From NCBI GenBank assembly GCA_035277525.1, contig DATEKH010000210.1, positions 3,806-67,805 on the forward strand: a DNA stretch of 64,000 nucleotides, read 5' to 3'. Origin of the DNA: CAIKMD01 sp035277525. GTDB taxonomy: Bacteria; Pseudomonadota; Alphaproteobacteria; ATCC43930; CGMCC-115725. The notes under the pieces are model-generated. The model made no database searches. It was not told the DNA's origin and saw only the letters and a list, made by a program, of their open reading frames with translations. This document shows positions 1-8,578 of the stretch, in pieces. The translations under genes were made by a program, and so were the position numbers. The stretch's first letter is position 1; every line of letters begins with the position of its first letter.

Positions 1-1
1 G

Positions 2-625
2 ATCGCGCAGATCGATGCGGCGAGCGATGGGCAGATCCTGTTCTCGGGTGATGCGATTGCGGCGAGCGATCCGAAATCGCTACGTCCAGGGCTTGATCGC
101 CGCGTCGGCTATGTCACACAGGACGACAATCTCCTGCCGTGGCGAACGACGATCGACAATGTGCTGTTTCCGCTCGAGGTCCAAGGCAGGCTCGACGCCA
201 AGACCCGCGCCCATGCCGAGACCCTGATCAAGGCCGTCGGGCTGTCGGGTTACGAGCGCTATTACCCGCACGAGCTCTCGGGCGGCATGCGCAAGCGCAC
301 ATCGCTGATCCGCACCCTCGTCTACGATCCGCCTGTGATTCTCATGGACGAGCCCTTTGCCGCGGTCGACGCGCAGACGCGCACGCAATTGCAAGAGGAT
401 TTGCTGCGGCTGTGGGAGATGGGGCGCAAGACGATCATCTTCGTAACCCATGACATTGCCGAAGCGATCGCGCTTGGCGACCGCACGCTCGTCCTGACGA
501 AACAGCCCACGCGTATCGCCGCGGAGCACAAAATTCCGTTTCGTCGTCCGCGCAACGTCAAGGACATATTCGCGCTCGAAGGCTTCGCTTCGGTCTACGA
601 GATCATCAGGGCAGAGATCCAATGA
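2..625 (+). CDS. ABC transporter ATP-binding protein, NitT/TauT family (5' partial)
   Basis: This is the nucleotide-binding subunit of an importer of the nitrate/taurine/sulfonate class; it hydrolyses ATP on the cytoplasmic face to drive uptake. The gene is cut by the left edge, so the Walker A loop and start are missing. What remains reads through in frame: a Q-loop region (VGYVTQDDNLLPWRT), the ABC signature LSGGMRKR, Walker B VILMDEPFAAVD and the switch histidine in IIFVTHD. The order and spacing are those of the family. Its stop overlaps the permease start by 4 bases (ATGA at 622-625), so the two are translationally coupled. The substrate cannot be read from this subunit. Confidence 0.93.
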   Translation: MAQIDAASDGQILFSGDAIAASDPKSLRPGLDRRVGYVTQDDNLLPWRTTIDNVLFPLEVQGRLDAKTRAHAETLIKAVGLSGYERYYPHELSGGMRKRTSLIRTLVYDPPVILMDEPFAAVDAQTRTQLQEDLLRLWEMGRKTIIFVTHDIAEAIALGDRTLVLTKQPTRIAAEHKIPFRRPRNVKDIFALEGFASVYEIIRAEIQ

Positions 626-1434
626 CAACCATCGACCAGGTCATTTCGACTCCTGCCGAGCCCCTCATCTCGCGCAAGACGGGCGTGCTCCTCGGCCAGA
701 TCGGCTTTGCCGTTGCGCTGCTGGTCGCCTGGCAATGGGCGGCCGACGCGTTCGGCATGATCTTCTTCGCCCCACCCTTGGCGGTGCTCCAGCGTCTTTA
801 CGAGATGGTGGCAAGCGGCGAGATGTTCTGGGACATCTGGGCAACGCTCAAAGTCTCGGCGATCGGCTTCGTCATCGCCATGGTCGCCGGCGCGATCCTG
901 CCTTTCGGCCTGCGCCTTTCGCCGCGGGTGACCGAGGCGGTCGAGCCCTACATCTTCTGGTCGCAGGGAATTCCGAAATACGCGCTCGCGCCCTGGCTCA
1001 TCCTGTGGTTCGGCATAGGCGAGATGCCCAAGATCATCATCGTCATCGCGATGTCGTTCTACGTCATCTTCTACAACACCATGGCCGGGGTGAAGGCGGT
1101 CGATTTCCGGTTCATCAACATGGCCCGCGTCATGGGCGCGAGCGAGAAGGTGATCGCGCGCGAGGTGATCTGGAAATCGCTGCAACCTTTCTTCTACGCC
1201 GGCATGAAGATCGCGATGCCGCATGCGGTCGGCGCCACCATCGTCGGCGAATTCCTCGTCTCGACCGAGGGTGTCGGCTATTACATCGAGCATGCGCGCG
1301 AGCTGTCGGACACGGTGGGCGTATTCGCGGGCATCGTCGTCGCGACGGTGCTGGTGCTGGTCATCAACTCGCTGGTCAACTGGCTCGAGCGCCGCGCTTT
1401 GTCCTGGCGGCCGGTCGAGCGCGAGATGCGCTGA
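622..1434 (+). CDS. ABC transporter permease, TauC/SsuC type
   Basis: A 270-residue inner-membrane permease that forms the import channel with the preceding ATPase. It has about six hydrophobic segments and, near residues 165-190, the cytoplasmic coupling loop with the usual EAA-like pattern (ARVMGASEKVIAREVIWKS). Length and segment order fit TauC/SsuC/NrtB. The ATG overlaps the ATPase stop by 4 bases. The gene runs toward the minus-strand substrate-binding protein at 1888-2901, which is probably the third part of the same importer. Substrate not determined; sulfonates, nitrate or pyrimidine precursors are all handled by this family. Confidence 0.93.
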   Translation: MTTIDQVISTPAEPLISRKTGVLLGQIGFAVALLVAWQWAADAFGMIFFAPPLAVLQRLYEMVASGEMFWDIWATLKVSAIGFVIAMVAGAILPFGLRLSPRVTEAVEPYIFWSQGIPKYALAPWLILWFGIGEMPKIIIVIAMSFYVIFYNTMAGVKAVDFRFINMARVMGASEKVIAREVIWKSLQPFFYAGMKIAMPHAVGATIVGEFLVSTEGVGYYIEHARELSDTVGVFAGIVVATVLVLVINSLVNWLERRALSWRPVEREMR

Positions 1435-1463
1435 ACCTCGGTCTGCGCGTCCGCGGCGCCGCG

Positions 1464-1709
1464 TCAGAGCCGGCCGGTCAGCCTGGCGACGTGAACGGCA
1501 ATCCGCCGGATCAGCCGCAGCGCGCCCTGCGAGGTCGGCTGCAATTCGGGATAAAGAAAGAAGCTGATCGTGACGGCGCAGCCGAGAAGAATGACGGCGT
1601 TGGCGGCTGCCCAGGGCGCATAGAAACTATACCAGATGTAGAAGATACCCGGTCCGCCAAGGATCGCCGATAGAGCTTGCGCGCCCACTCGCATGAAATG
1701 TCCGGACAT
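1464..1709 (-). CDS. small two-segment membrane protein, unknown function
   Basis: An 81-residue protein with two hydrophobic stretches (about residues 10-30 and 35-55) and a basic C-terminal tail. I do not recognise a family. The ATG at 1709 has GGGAG upstream at a suitable distance; a TTG at 1730 would add seven residues. It sits between the convergent ABC genes, 29 bases from the permease stop. The 150 bp upstream of it is AT-rich compared with its surroundings and may be its promoter. It could be an accessory of the importer or unrelated. Confidence 0.5.
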   Translation of the reverse strand: MSGHFMRVGAQALSAILGGPGIFYIWYSFYAPWAAANAVILLGCAVTISFFLYPELQPTSQGALRLIRRIAVHVARLTGRL

Positions 1710-1887
1710 CGCTCCGCGCGCTCCCGTCAATCAACCCTAACGGAAGATTAATCGATAAAACCTGCGCGAAGTCCATGATTAAATTCAGTTTTCGTTAACC
1801 ATAAACCGCGCCGCGGCGTGTCGCAGCGGGCGCGGCGCGACGCGCAACGAGCGGCCGCCGCGTCGCCGTTCGCGCTTTCCGGTTTCC

Positions 1888-2901
1888 TCACTTGGCGAAA
1901 CGGTCAGTGAAAAGTGTCGCGTAGGACTTCGATTTTTCCGAGGGATTCTCGAGGCCAGCGGCGATGTTGTAGTTCTCGGTGTTCTCGATGCCCTTTTCCG
2001 TCGGAACCGGCGGGTTCGGCGTCATCTTCAGCTCCGTCATGAAGGAGGCGTGGAAGACCTTCGGATCGAGCTTCGAGAAGCGCTTGTAGAGAAGCGCCTC
2101 GGCTTCGGCGGGATGGGCGTGCATCCAGGCCGCGGTTTCGACGAAAGTCTGGGCGACGGCCTCGCACAGCTTGGGATTTTTCTCGCAAGTCGCCGGCTTT
2201 GCCGCGACCACGGTGTTGGTGAAGGGATCGAGCCCGATCGTGTCGCCGTCGGGCCCGCTTGCCACCATCACGGCGCTGCCGCCGATCACGGGGATTTGCG
2301 TCCAGGGCAAAGACATGGCGAAGCCGTCGATGCGCTTGGCGTTGAAGGCCTGGATCATCGCCGGCGGCTCCATCGGCGCGATGTGGATGTCGTCATGCGT
2401 GAAGCCGGCTTGCTTGGCGAGGAGGCCGAGATAGGCGTCGATTATCGAGTTGACGGATTCGACGGCGATGGTGCGCCCCTTGAGGGCGAGCGCGCGCTTG
2501 GCCAAGGCCGCTTTCGGATCGAAGCCCGCGGCCTCGGCCAGATCCTTGCGCAGCACCACCTGCACGACGATGCGATCGGTGAGTTCGATGATCGCGAGGA
2601 GCGGCTGGCCGCGTGCCGCGGCTCGGGTCAGCGACACGCCCGAGGGTTGGGCGAAATCGACGCTGCCCGCGATCAGCGCATTGATCGATCCAAGCCCGTT
2701 GATCTGCGTCGTCGTCATGTCGACGCCGTGCTTTTGATAGAACTTCATGTCCTGCGCGACGAATTCCATCATGAAGCCCAGGCTGGTCACCGGGATCGCC
2801 ATCGTCGAGTGCATGAGCTCGGCCTTGGCTGGCGGCGCGGCGAGGCAGAGGGCTGCGGCGACGGCGGCGGCAGCAGCGGTCCAATATCGATACGGCGTCA
2901 T
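1888..2901 (-). CDS. ABC transporter substrate-binding protein, NMT1/SsuA-like
   Basis: A 337-residue periplasmic binding protein. It opens with a Sec signal peptide, a long Ala/Leu core ending at AKA before ELMHS (cleavage after about residue 27). The mature part has the SsuA/TauA/NMT1 pattern: a helix-rich start (FVAQDMKFYQKHGVD), then INALIAGSVDFAQPSG, then a second lobe beginning ALKGRTIAVES. The ATG at 2901 has GAAGGA 6-8 bases upstream. The open frame continues far upstream, but that part is antisense to the MFS gene and not a real extension. It presumably delivers ligand to the permease/ATPase pair at 2-1434, although the genes are convergent. Confidence 0.9.
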   Translation of the reverse strand: MTPYRYWTAAAAAVAAALCLAAPPAKAELMHSTMAIPVTSLGFMMEFVAQDMKFYQKHGVDMTTTQINGLGSINALIAGSVDFAQPSGVSLTRAAARGQPLLAIIELTDRIVVQVVLRKDLAEAAGFDPKAALAKRALALKGRTIAVESVNSIIDAYLGLLAKQAGFTHDDIHIAPMEPPAMIQAFNAKRIDGFAMSLPWTQIPVIGGSAVMVASGPDGDTIGLDPFTNTVVAAKPATCEKNPKLCEAVAQTFVETAAWMHAHPAEAEALLYKRFSKLDPKVFHASFMTELKMTPNPPVPTEKGIENTENYNIAAGLENPSEKSKSYATLFTDRFAK

Positions 2902-3069
2902 GACGTTTCCTTCAGGCTCGTGATTTCTCTTGACCAATGGCTCGAACGGGGTGGGCATCATATGGGCAGCCTCCGCTCGGGCCAAGCCGAAAGCGGCCGG
3001 TGCGACGATACATCTTGACCCGACGCGCGAATCCTTCGAAGAGGGGCGGGCGCGTGAAAGGTCGGGCCG

Positions 3070-4218
3070 GTGGGATTGATCCTCGTTCTCTGCTTTGCGG
3101 CTTTCGCCGGCTCGATTTCCTATCGCTCGCTCGATCCGATGCTGACCATGGTCGCCGGCGATTTCGGCATTTCGATGCGCGAAGCCGCGCTCTTGGTCTC
3201 GGCCTATGGCTTGCCCTACGCGCTGATGCAGCCCGTGCTCGGCCCGATCGGCGATGCCTACAGCAAGGCACGGCTCATCAAGATCTGCCTGGGTGTGTTG
3301 ACGGCCTCGGTGGCGCTCGCGGCGGTGGCGCCGGGCTTCGCGACCTTGATGGGCTCGCGCGTCATCGCCGGAATCGTCTCGGGCGGGATTTTTCCGGTCG
3401 GCCTCGCGCTCATCGGCGACCGCACCACCATCGAAGACCGCCAAATCGCGGCGAGCCGTTTTCTCGTCGCGTCGATTTTCGGTCAGATGTTCGGCGCCAC
3501 GGTCTCTGGCATCATCGCCTCCTATTTCGGATGGCGTGCCGTCTTCGACGTCGTGACCGTGCTCAGCGTGGCGTCCTGGGTGATTGTCTTTCGCTTTCTC
3601 GACAGCAAGAGCGACAAGGCCCACGGCCTGACGCTGCGCGGCGCGGTGGCCGGCTATCGCACCGTGCTCGCCAATCCAAGCTCGCTCGTCATGTTCGCGG
3701 TCGTGATGAGCGAGGGCATGCTCTATTTCTGCGTCTTCCCCTTCGTCGGCGCCATGCTCATCGCGCACGGCGAGGGCGGTCCGGTGGCGGCAGGCGTCGC
3801 GCTCGCGGGTTTCGCGGTCGGCGGCATCCTCTACGGCGCTGCGGTCCGCCGCATGATTGCCGCGCTCGGCCAATGGAACATGCTGCGCGTCGGCGCAGGC
3901 ATGGCCGGGATTGCCTATCTCGCCGTCGCCGCCCCGGTGGGGCGGGTGGGCATCGCGCTTCTCTTCGTCGTCGCCGGCTTCGGCTTTTACATGATGCACA
4001 ACACGCTGCAGACCCGCGCGACCGAGCTGGCGCCGAGCGCGCGCGGCTCGACCTTCGCGCTGTTTTCGGCGGCGTTGTTCATTGGCCAGGGGGTGGGCCC
4101 CATTTTTGCCGGCTGGGTGGTGAGCGTCGCCGGCTTCGGCGCGCTGTTCCTCGCGACCGGCATCCTCATTGCGACGCTGGGCGTGCTCGCAGCGTTCTTT
4201 CTGCAGCGTCGGGTGTGA
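3070..4218 (+). CDS. MFS transporter, arabinose-efflux-permease type
   Basis: A 382-residue, about twelve-segment major facilitator protein. The loop after the second segment carries the family signature in the form GPIGDAYSKARLI. The start is the GTG at 3070; there is no ATG close by, and SD support is only modest, so a few residues either way are possible. It is divergent from the binding protein across 168 bp. It ends 24 bases before the PLP-enzyme gene on the same strand and is probably the first gene of that four-gene unit, which suggests export of the pathway product. The substrate is unknown. Confidence 0.88.
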   Translation: MGLILVLCFAAFAGSISYRSLDPMLTMVAGDFGISMREAALLVSAYGLPYALMQPVLGPIGDAYSKARLIKICLGVLTASVALAAVAPGFATLMGSRVIAGIVSGGIFPVGLALIGDRTTIEDRQIAASRFLVASIFGQMFGATVSGIIASYFGWRAVFDVVTVLSVASWVIVFRFLDSKSDKAHGLTLRGAVAGYRTVLANPSSLVMFAVVMSEGMLYFCVFPFVGAMLIAHGEGGPVAAGVALAGFAVGGILYGAAVRRMIAALGQWNMLRVGAGMAGIAYLAVAAPVGRVGIALLFVVAGFGFYMMHNTLQTRATELAPSARGSTFALFSAALFIGQGVGPIFAGWVVSVAGFGALFLATGILIATLGVLAAFFLQRRV

Positions 4219-4242
4219 GCGCCGCTTCAAGGATTGTTAACC

Positions 4243-5889
4243 ATGCCGATGCGACGATCCGGCATGGATTCTCAGCCCGATCTGCAGCAGCAACTCGTCG
4301 CGCCGCTCGAACAGCTGCTGGCCAGCGGCGGCGATACGCGGCTTGCGCTCGATCCGGTCAGCCGCTTGAACGGTTACGGCTGCCGGCCCTTTCCGCGGCC
4401 GGATGCGTTCACCTTTGCCTCCTCGACTGCGACCTCGATCTCGGGCCGCGCCTATGCCGCGGCCGCGGCCGCGCGCCAGAGTTTGCTGCGCGAGAGTGCG
4501 CGAATCGGGTTCGAGCGCGCCTTTTGCGCGGCGATGCGCGCGCTCAGGGCCGAGCTGAAGAGCTTGCTGGGGCTCGAGGCCTCGGGCTGCGAAATCGTGT
4601 TCTCGCCATCCGGAACCGATTCCCAGCTGCACGCGACGGTGCTGGCGCGTGCGATCATAGGCGCGCCGCTCACGAGCATCATCGCCGCGGCTGACGAGAC
4701 CGGCGGTGGCACGATCTTCGCAACGCGTTGCTGTCACTTCAATGCCGTGACCGCGCAAGGCATCGCGGTCGTCAAAGGCGAGAAACTCGCGGGCATCGAC
4801 GAGGAGATCGAGTGTCTCGCCATCGCCGCGCGCACCGAGCGCGGCGTGCCGCGCCCGGTCGCCGACATGGACGCAGAAATTTCGGATAGGGTCGCATGCG
4901 CGCTCGCCACGAAAAAGCGCGTGGTGCTGTTCGCAATGGACAGCTCCAAATTCGGCCTGCGTGCGCCGAGCAGCGAAGCGTTGCGCCGGCTCGCCGCGCG
5001 CTCGGGCGAGGGGCTGCAAATCGTCATCGATGCTTGCCAGACGAGGCTCGGACGCAAGCGCCTACGCTCCTATCTCGACCAAGGCTTCATGGTGCTGCTG
5101 ACCGGCTCGAAATTCTTCACCGGTGCACCTTTCAGCGGGGCGCTGCTGATACCGCGCGCACTTGCCGCACGCTACGCCGCCATCGCGCGCGTTCCAGCCG
5201 GCTTGCGCGAATACACCAATCGCGACGATTGGCCGGAAGCCTTTGCCGGGCTACGCGCGGCCCTGCCGACGCATGCGAATCTCGGCATGTGGCTGCGCTG
5301 GGTTTCGGCGGCCGAGGAGATGCGCGACTATTTCGCGGTTCCGCTGTCCTTCCGGGAGCTCGCGCTGCGGCAATTCGCAGAGACCGTTCCCCAGCTGATG
5401 GCGGCCGAGAGCTGCGTCGAAGCGCTGCCGGTCGCGGATCCTGTTCGCGAGGAAGCCGATGATCAGGAGCTCGGCCTGCGCACCATCTTCCCCTTCTTCG
5501 TCATGCGCAACGGGCGGGCTTTGCCACAGGCGCAGGCGGCAACGCTTTACCATGCGCTGAATGACGACATGTCGCCCTTTCTGCCCGCGATGCTGCCGCC
5601 GATGCAGCGCCTTCTCGCCGCGCGGCGCTGCCATATCGGCCAGCCGGTTGCGCTGCCCGATGGTCAGGGCGGCTTGCGGGGCGCGCTGCGCATCAGCGCG
5701 GGCGCACGCATCGTTTCCGAAAGCTGGGGCCCGGATTTAACCCGCGCGCGCGACAGGCTGCGCGGCGAGTTCGATCAGGTGCGCGCCATCCTCGAGAAGA
5801 TTCGTCTGCTTATGCGTCATTTCGACGATATCGAGCCCGCCTATGCGCAATTTCGCGCGGCAGCTCCCCGCCGGAGCAGCGCCGCATGA
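4243..5889 (+). CDS. PLP-dependent fold-type I enzyme, unusual, function unknown
   Basis: A 548-residue protein that looks like a divergent class V aminotransferase or lyase. S123-G124-T125-D126 fits the phosphate-binding turn, D263 (in VIDACQTR) is the residue expected to pair with the pyridine nitrogen, and K290 (in LTGSKFFTGAPFSG) is the likely Schiff-base lysine. At 548 residues it is 100-150 longer than typical class V enzymes. I chose ATG 4243 because AAGGA lies 9 bases upstream; a TTG at 4234 and ATGs at 4249 and 4264 are also possible. Its stop overlaps the ATP-grasp gene by 4 bases. Transamination, beta-elimination and decarboxylation cannot be told apart from sequence alone. Confidence 0.8.
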   Translation: MPMRRSGMDSQPDLQQQLVAPLEQLLASGGDTRLALDPVSRLNGYGCRPFPRPDAFTFASSTATSISGRAYAAAAAARQSLLRESARIGFERAFCAAMRALRAELKSLLGLEASGCEIVFSPSGTDSQLHATVLARAIIGAPLTSIIAAADETGGGTIFATRCCHFNAVTAQGIAVVKGEKLAGIDEEIECLAIAARTERGVPRPVADMDAEISDRVACALATKKRVVLFAMDSSKFGLRAPSSEALRRLAARSGEGLQIVIDACQTRLGRKRLRSYLDQGFMVLLTGSKFFTGAPFSGALLIPRALAARYAAIARVPAGLREYTNRDDWPEAFAGLRAALPTHANLGMWLRWVSAAEEMRDYFAVPLSFRELALRQFAETVPQLMAAESCVEALPVADPVREEADDQELGLRTIFPFFVMRNGRALPQAQAATLYHALNDDMSPFLPAMLPPMQRLLAARRCHIGQPVALPDGQGGLRGALRISAGARIVSESWGPDLTRARDRLRGEFDQVRAILEKIRLLMRHFDDIEPAYAQFRAAAPRRSSAA

Positions 5890-7133
5890 GCGATCTCGTC
5901 TGGCAGCAGGCGGCGGACGCGCCGCTCGGCGTGGCGAAGCTTTCGAAGCTGGCCTTTGACGGGGTCGATCTCGGCCCGCTGCGCAGCCAGCTCCTCGACA
6001 AATATGTTTTCGAGCCCGAGAACGCCGCCGCGCTGATGGACCTTTCAGTCATCGAGCAACTCCTCGGCAATGTCGAGGACGGGCTGGCGCGGCAGCAAGA
6101 GGCTTTGGCGCTGCGCCGCGTCTACCGCTCGCCTTGCGCCGCGGCCAAGCCCGCGCTGCGTCTTCTCGCCTTTTCCGCGCCCGGCGATATCGGCAACAAC
6201 ACGCCGCTCGAATTCCTCCTCGAGGACACGGGCATTGCCCTCACCACGCTCTACGTCGTCCCGGGCGAGCCGTTTCCAGCGCAAATTCCCGAGCATGATG
6301 TGGCGATCGTCGCCGCTTGCGAGAGCGACGACAACCGTCCCGCGCTTATGGAGATTGCGCGGCGCGCGCGCAACTGGCCGAAACCCGTGCTCAACGATCC
6401 CGATCAGATCGCATTCTTAGCGCGCGAGCGGCTGCACACCCTGGTCAAGCCGGTGCCGAGCGTCGAGATGCCGGTGACGATCCGCATCGATCGCACCAGC
6501 CTTGCCGAAATCGCCGTCGGCAAGGCCGCGCTGCGCTCGCATCTGGCCGACGGCGCCTTTCCGCTGATCGCGCGCCCGATCGGCTCGCATGCGGGGCGCG
6601 GTCTGAAGAAACTCGACGATCCCGCCGCGCTCCGCTCCTATCTCGCCGAACGCGGCGAAAGCGGGTTCTATCTCTCGCGCTACGTCGATTACCGCAGCCC
6701 GGACGGGCTGTTCCGGAAATACCGCATCGTCTTTATCGACGGCCGTGCCTATGCCTGCCATATGGCGATCGCCGATCAATGGATGATCTACTATCTGAAC
6801 GCCGGGATGTCGGAGAGCGCAGAGAAGAAGATCGAGGAAGAGCGGTTCATGACCGCTTTCGCCACGGAATTCGGCCGCCGCCACCGCGCCGCGCTTTCGG
6901 CCTTGGCCGACCGTATCGGCCTCGATTATTTCGGCATCGATTGCGCGCAGACGCCGGATGGCCGGCTGCTGCTCTTCGAAGCCGATATCGCGATGATCGT
7001 ACACCTGATGGATTCGCCGGTGATCTTTCCCTATAAAGTCGCGCAAATGCGTAAGGTCTTCGGCGCTTTTGCCGCGATGCTCGAGGAGCGCGCCTTGCCG
7101 GCGCCGGAGCGCCGCGCCGACACGGCGGCATGA
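5886..7133 (+). CDS. ATP-grasp ligase with N-terminal TPR-like region
   Basis: A 415-residue cytosolic ligase of the RimK-like ATP-grasp class, expected to activate a carboxylate as acyl phosphate and join it to an amine. Residues about 20-85 look like a helical TPR segment (MDLSVIEQLLGNVEDGLARQ). Residues 95-175 resemble the pre-ATP-grasp domain. Then come IARPIGSHAGRG (about 228-239) and the metal site D352, E365, D367 (GIDC...LLFEAD). R230 replaces the usual lysine and D367 the usual asparagine. It overlaps both neighbours by 4 bases, so its substrate probably comes from one of the two PLP enzymes. The ligase class is well supported; the reaction is inferred. Confidence 0.82.
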   Translation: MSDLVWQQAADAPLGVAKLSKLAFDGVDLGPLRSQLLDKYVFEPENAAALMDLSVIEQLLGNVEDGLARQQEALALRRVYRSPCAAAKPALRLLAFSAPGDIGNNTPLEFLLEDTGIALTTLYVVPGEPFPAQIPEHDVAIVAACESDDNRPALMEIARRARNWPKPVLNDPDQIAFLARERLHTLVKPVPSVEMPVTIRIDRTSLAEIAVGKAALRSHLADGAFPLIARPIGSHAGRGLKKLDDPAALRSYLAERGESGFYLSRYVDYRSPDGLFRKYRIVFIDGRAYACHMAIADQWMIYYLNAGMSESAEKKIEEERFMTAFATEFGRRHRAALSALADRIGLDYFGIDCAQTPDGRLLLFEADIAMIVHLMDSPVIFPYKVAQMRKVFGAFAAMLEERALPAPERRADTAA

Positions 7134-8578
7134 CGGCGACCGAGCGCGCGGGCGAGGAGCCGACGCTCGATCCCGAGGATTGGGCGCAGTTCCGGGCCGA
7201 GGGGCACCGGATGCTCGACGACATGCTGGACTACCTCCAGCAATTGCGCGCGCGCCCGGTCTGGCGGCCCATGAGCGACGGGCTGCGCGCAAGCTTTCGC
7301 GAACCGCTGCCCAAGACGCCCGCCGCGCTAAGCGAGGTTTATCGCGATTTCCTCGAGCGCATCCTGCCCTATGGCAGCGGCAATACCCATCCGGCTTTTA
7401 TGGGTTGGGTGCAGGGAGCCGGCACGCCGGTCGGCATGCTGGCAGAGATGCTGGCCGCGGGACTCAATCCCAATTGCGGCGGGCGCAATCACGCGGCGAT
7501 CGAGGTCGAACGTCAGATCACGGCCTGGGCGCGCGAGATCTTCGATTTTCCGCCACAGGCCAGCGGCCTCTTCGTCACCGGCAGCTCGATCGCCAATTTC
7601 ATCGCGCTCATCGTCGCGCGCACGGCGCGGCTCGGTTCCGAGAGCCGTCGTGACGGCATCGCCTCCACGGGCCAACGCCTGACGGCTTATGTCTCCGCCG
7701 CGGCCCATGCCTGTATCCCGCAGGCGATGGAACTTGCCGGTTTCGGCCGCGCGGCTTTGCGTCTCATCCCGACGGATCAGGGCCAGCGTATCGATCGCGA
7801 GGCGTTGCGCGCCACGATCGCGGCCGACCGGCGGGCCGGCGCCGTGCCCTTTTTTCTGATCGGCAATGCCGGAACCGTCGATACCGGCGCGATCGACGAT
7901 CTCGACGCCCTGGCCGAACTCGCCGAGGCCCAAGGCCTGTGGTTCCACATCGATGGCGCGCTGGGCGCGCTTGCGGTGCTGGCACCCTCGGTGAAGCCGC
8001 TCTTCAAGGGTATCGAGCGGGCGGCGTCGATTGCGTTCGACTTCCACAAATGGGGCCAGGTTCCCTACGACGCCGGCTACATCCTCGTGCGCGACGGCGC
8101 GCTCCACCGCGCCGCTTTCGCCTCCGAGGCGGCCTATCTCGGCCGCGAAACGCGCGGTCTTGCCGGAGGCTCGCCTTGGCCTTGCGATTATGGCCCCGAT
8201 CTGTCGCGCGGGTTTCGGGCGCTCAAGACCTGGTTCACACTCAAAGTCCACGGGACCGACCGGCTGGGCGCGGCGATCGGCCGCAGCTGCGCGCTCGCGC
8301 AATATCTGAAGCGTCGCGTCGAGGCCGAGCCGCGTCTCGAATTGATGGCGCCAGTCGCGCTCAATATCGTCTGCTTCCGTCATCGCGGCGCGGATCCCGA
8401 CCGCCTCAACGCCGCGATCGTCGTCGATCTCCAGGAGCAGGGCATCGCCGCGCCGTCGATGACGCGGATCGGCGGCGCTGTCGCGATCCGCGCCTGCCTC
8501 ATCAATCACCGCACGGCGCGCCGCGACATCGATGCCCTCATCGAGGCGGTCCTGGCGCGGGGCGGGCGCTCCGCTTAG
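7130..8578 (+). CDS. group II PLP-dependent decarboxylase (aromatic-L-amino-acid/glutamate decarboxylase family)
   Basis: A 482-residue enzyme of the group II decarboxylase family, which turns an L-amino acid into its amine. H193 is the likely ring-stacking histidine, D275 (HIDGALG) the PLP-nitrogen partner, and H306-K307 (FDFHKWGQVPYD) the cofactor-binding pair. Length matches bacterial DOPA/tyrosine/tryptophan-type decarboxylases. The region around NPNCGGRNHAAIEVE differs from the SPA-TELE pattern of known aromatic decarboxylases, so the substrate should not be assumed. The start overlaps the ATP-grasp stop (ATGA). It is the last gene of the unit; 500 bp without a convincing gene follow. 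Confidence 0.88.
   Translation: MTATERAGEEPTLDPEDWAQFRAEGHRMLDDMLDYLQQLRARPVWRPMSDGLRASFREPLPKTPAALSEVYRDFLERILPYGSGNTHPAFMGWVQGAGTPVGMLAEMLAAGLNPNCGGRNHAAIEVERQITAWAREIFDFPPQASGLFVTGSSIANFIALIVARTARLGSESRRDGIASTGQRLTAYVSAAAHACIPQAMELAGFGRAALRLIPTDQGQRIDREALRATIAADRRAGAVPFFLIGNAGTVDTGAIDDLDALAELAEAQGLWFHIDGALGALAVLAPSVKPLFKGIERAASIAFDFHKWGQVPYDAGYILVRDGALHRAAFASEAAYLGRETRGLAGGSPWPCDYGPDLSRGFRALKTWFTLKVHGTDRLGAAIGRSCALAQYLKRRVEAEPRLELMAPVALNIVCFRHRGADPDRLNAAIVVDLQEQGIAAPSMTRIGGAVAIRACLINHRTARRDIDALIEAVLARGGRSA

Noticed and set aside
1888..4230. A continuous minus-strand frame of 780 codons joining the binding protein to sequence upstream
   Set aside because: The upstream half is antisense to the MFS gene and is Arg/His/Glu-rich shadow sequence; the signal peptide and ribosome binding site at 2901 mark the real start.
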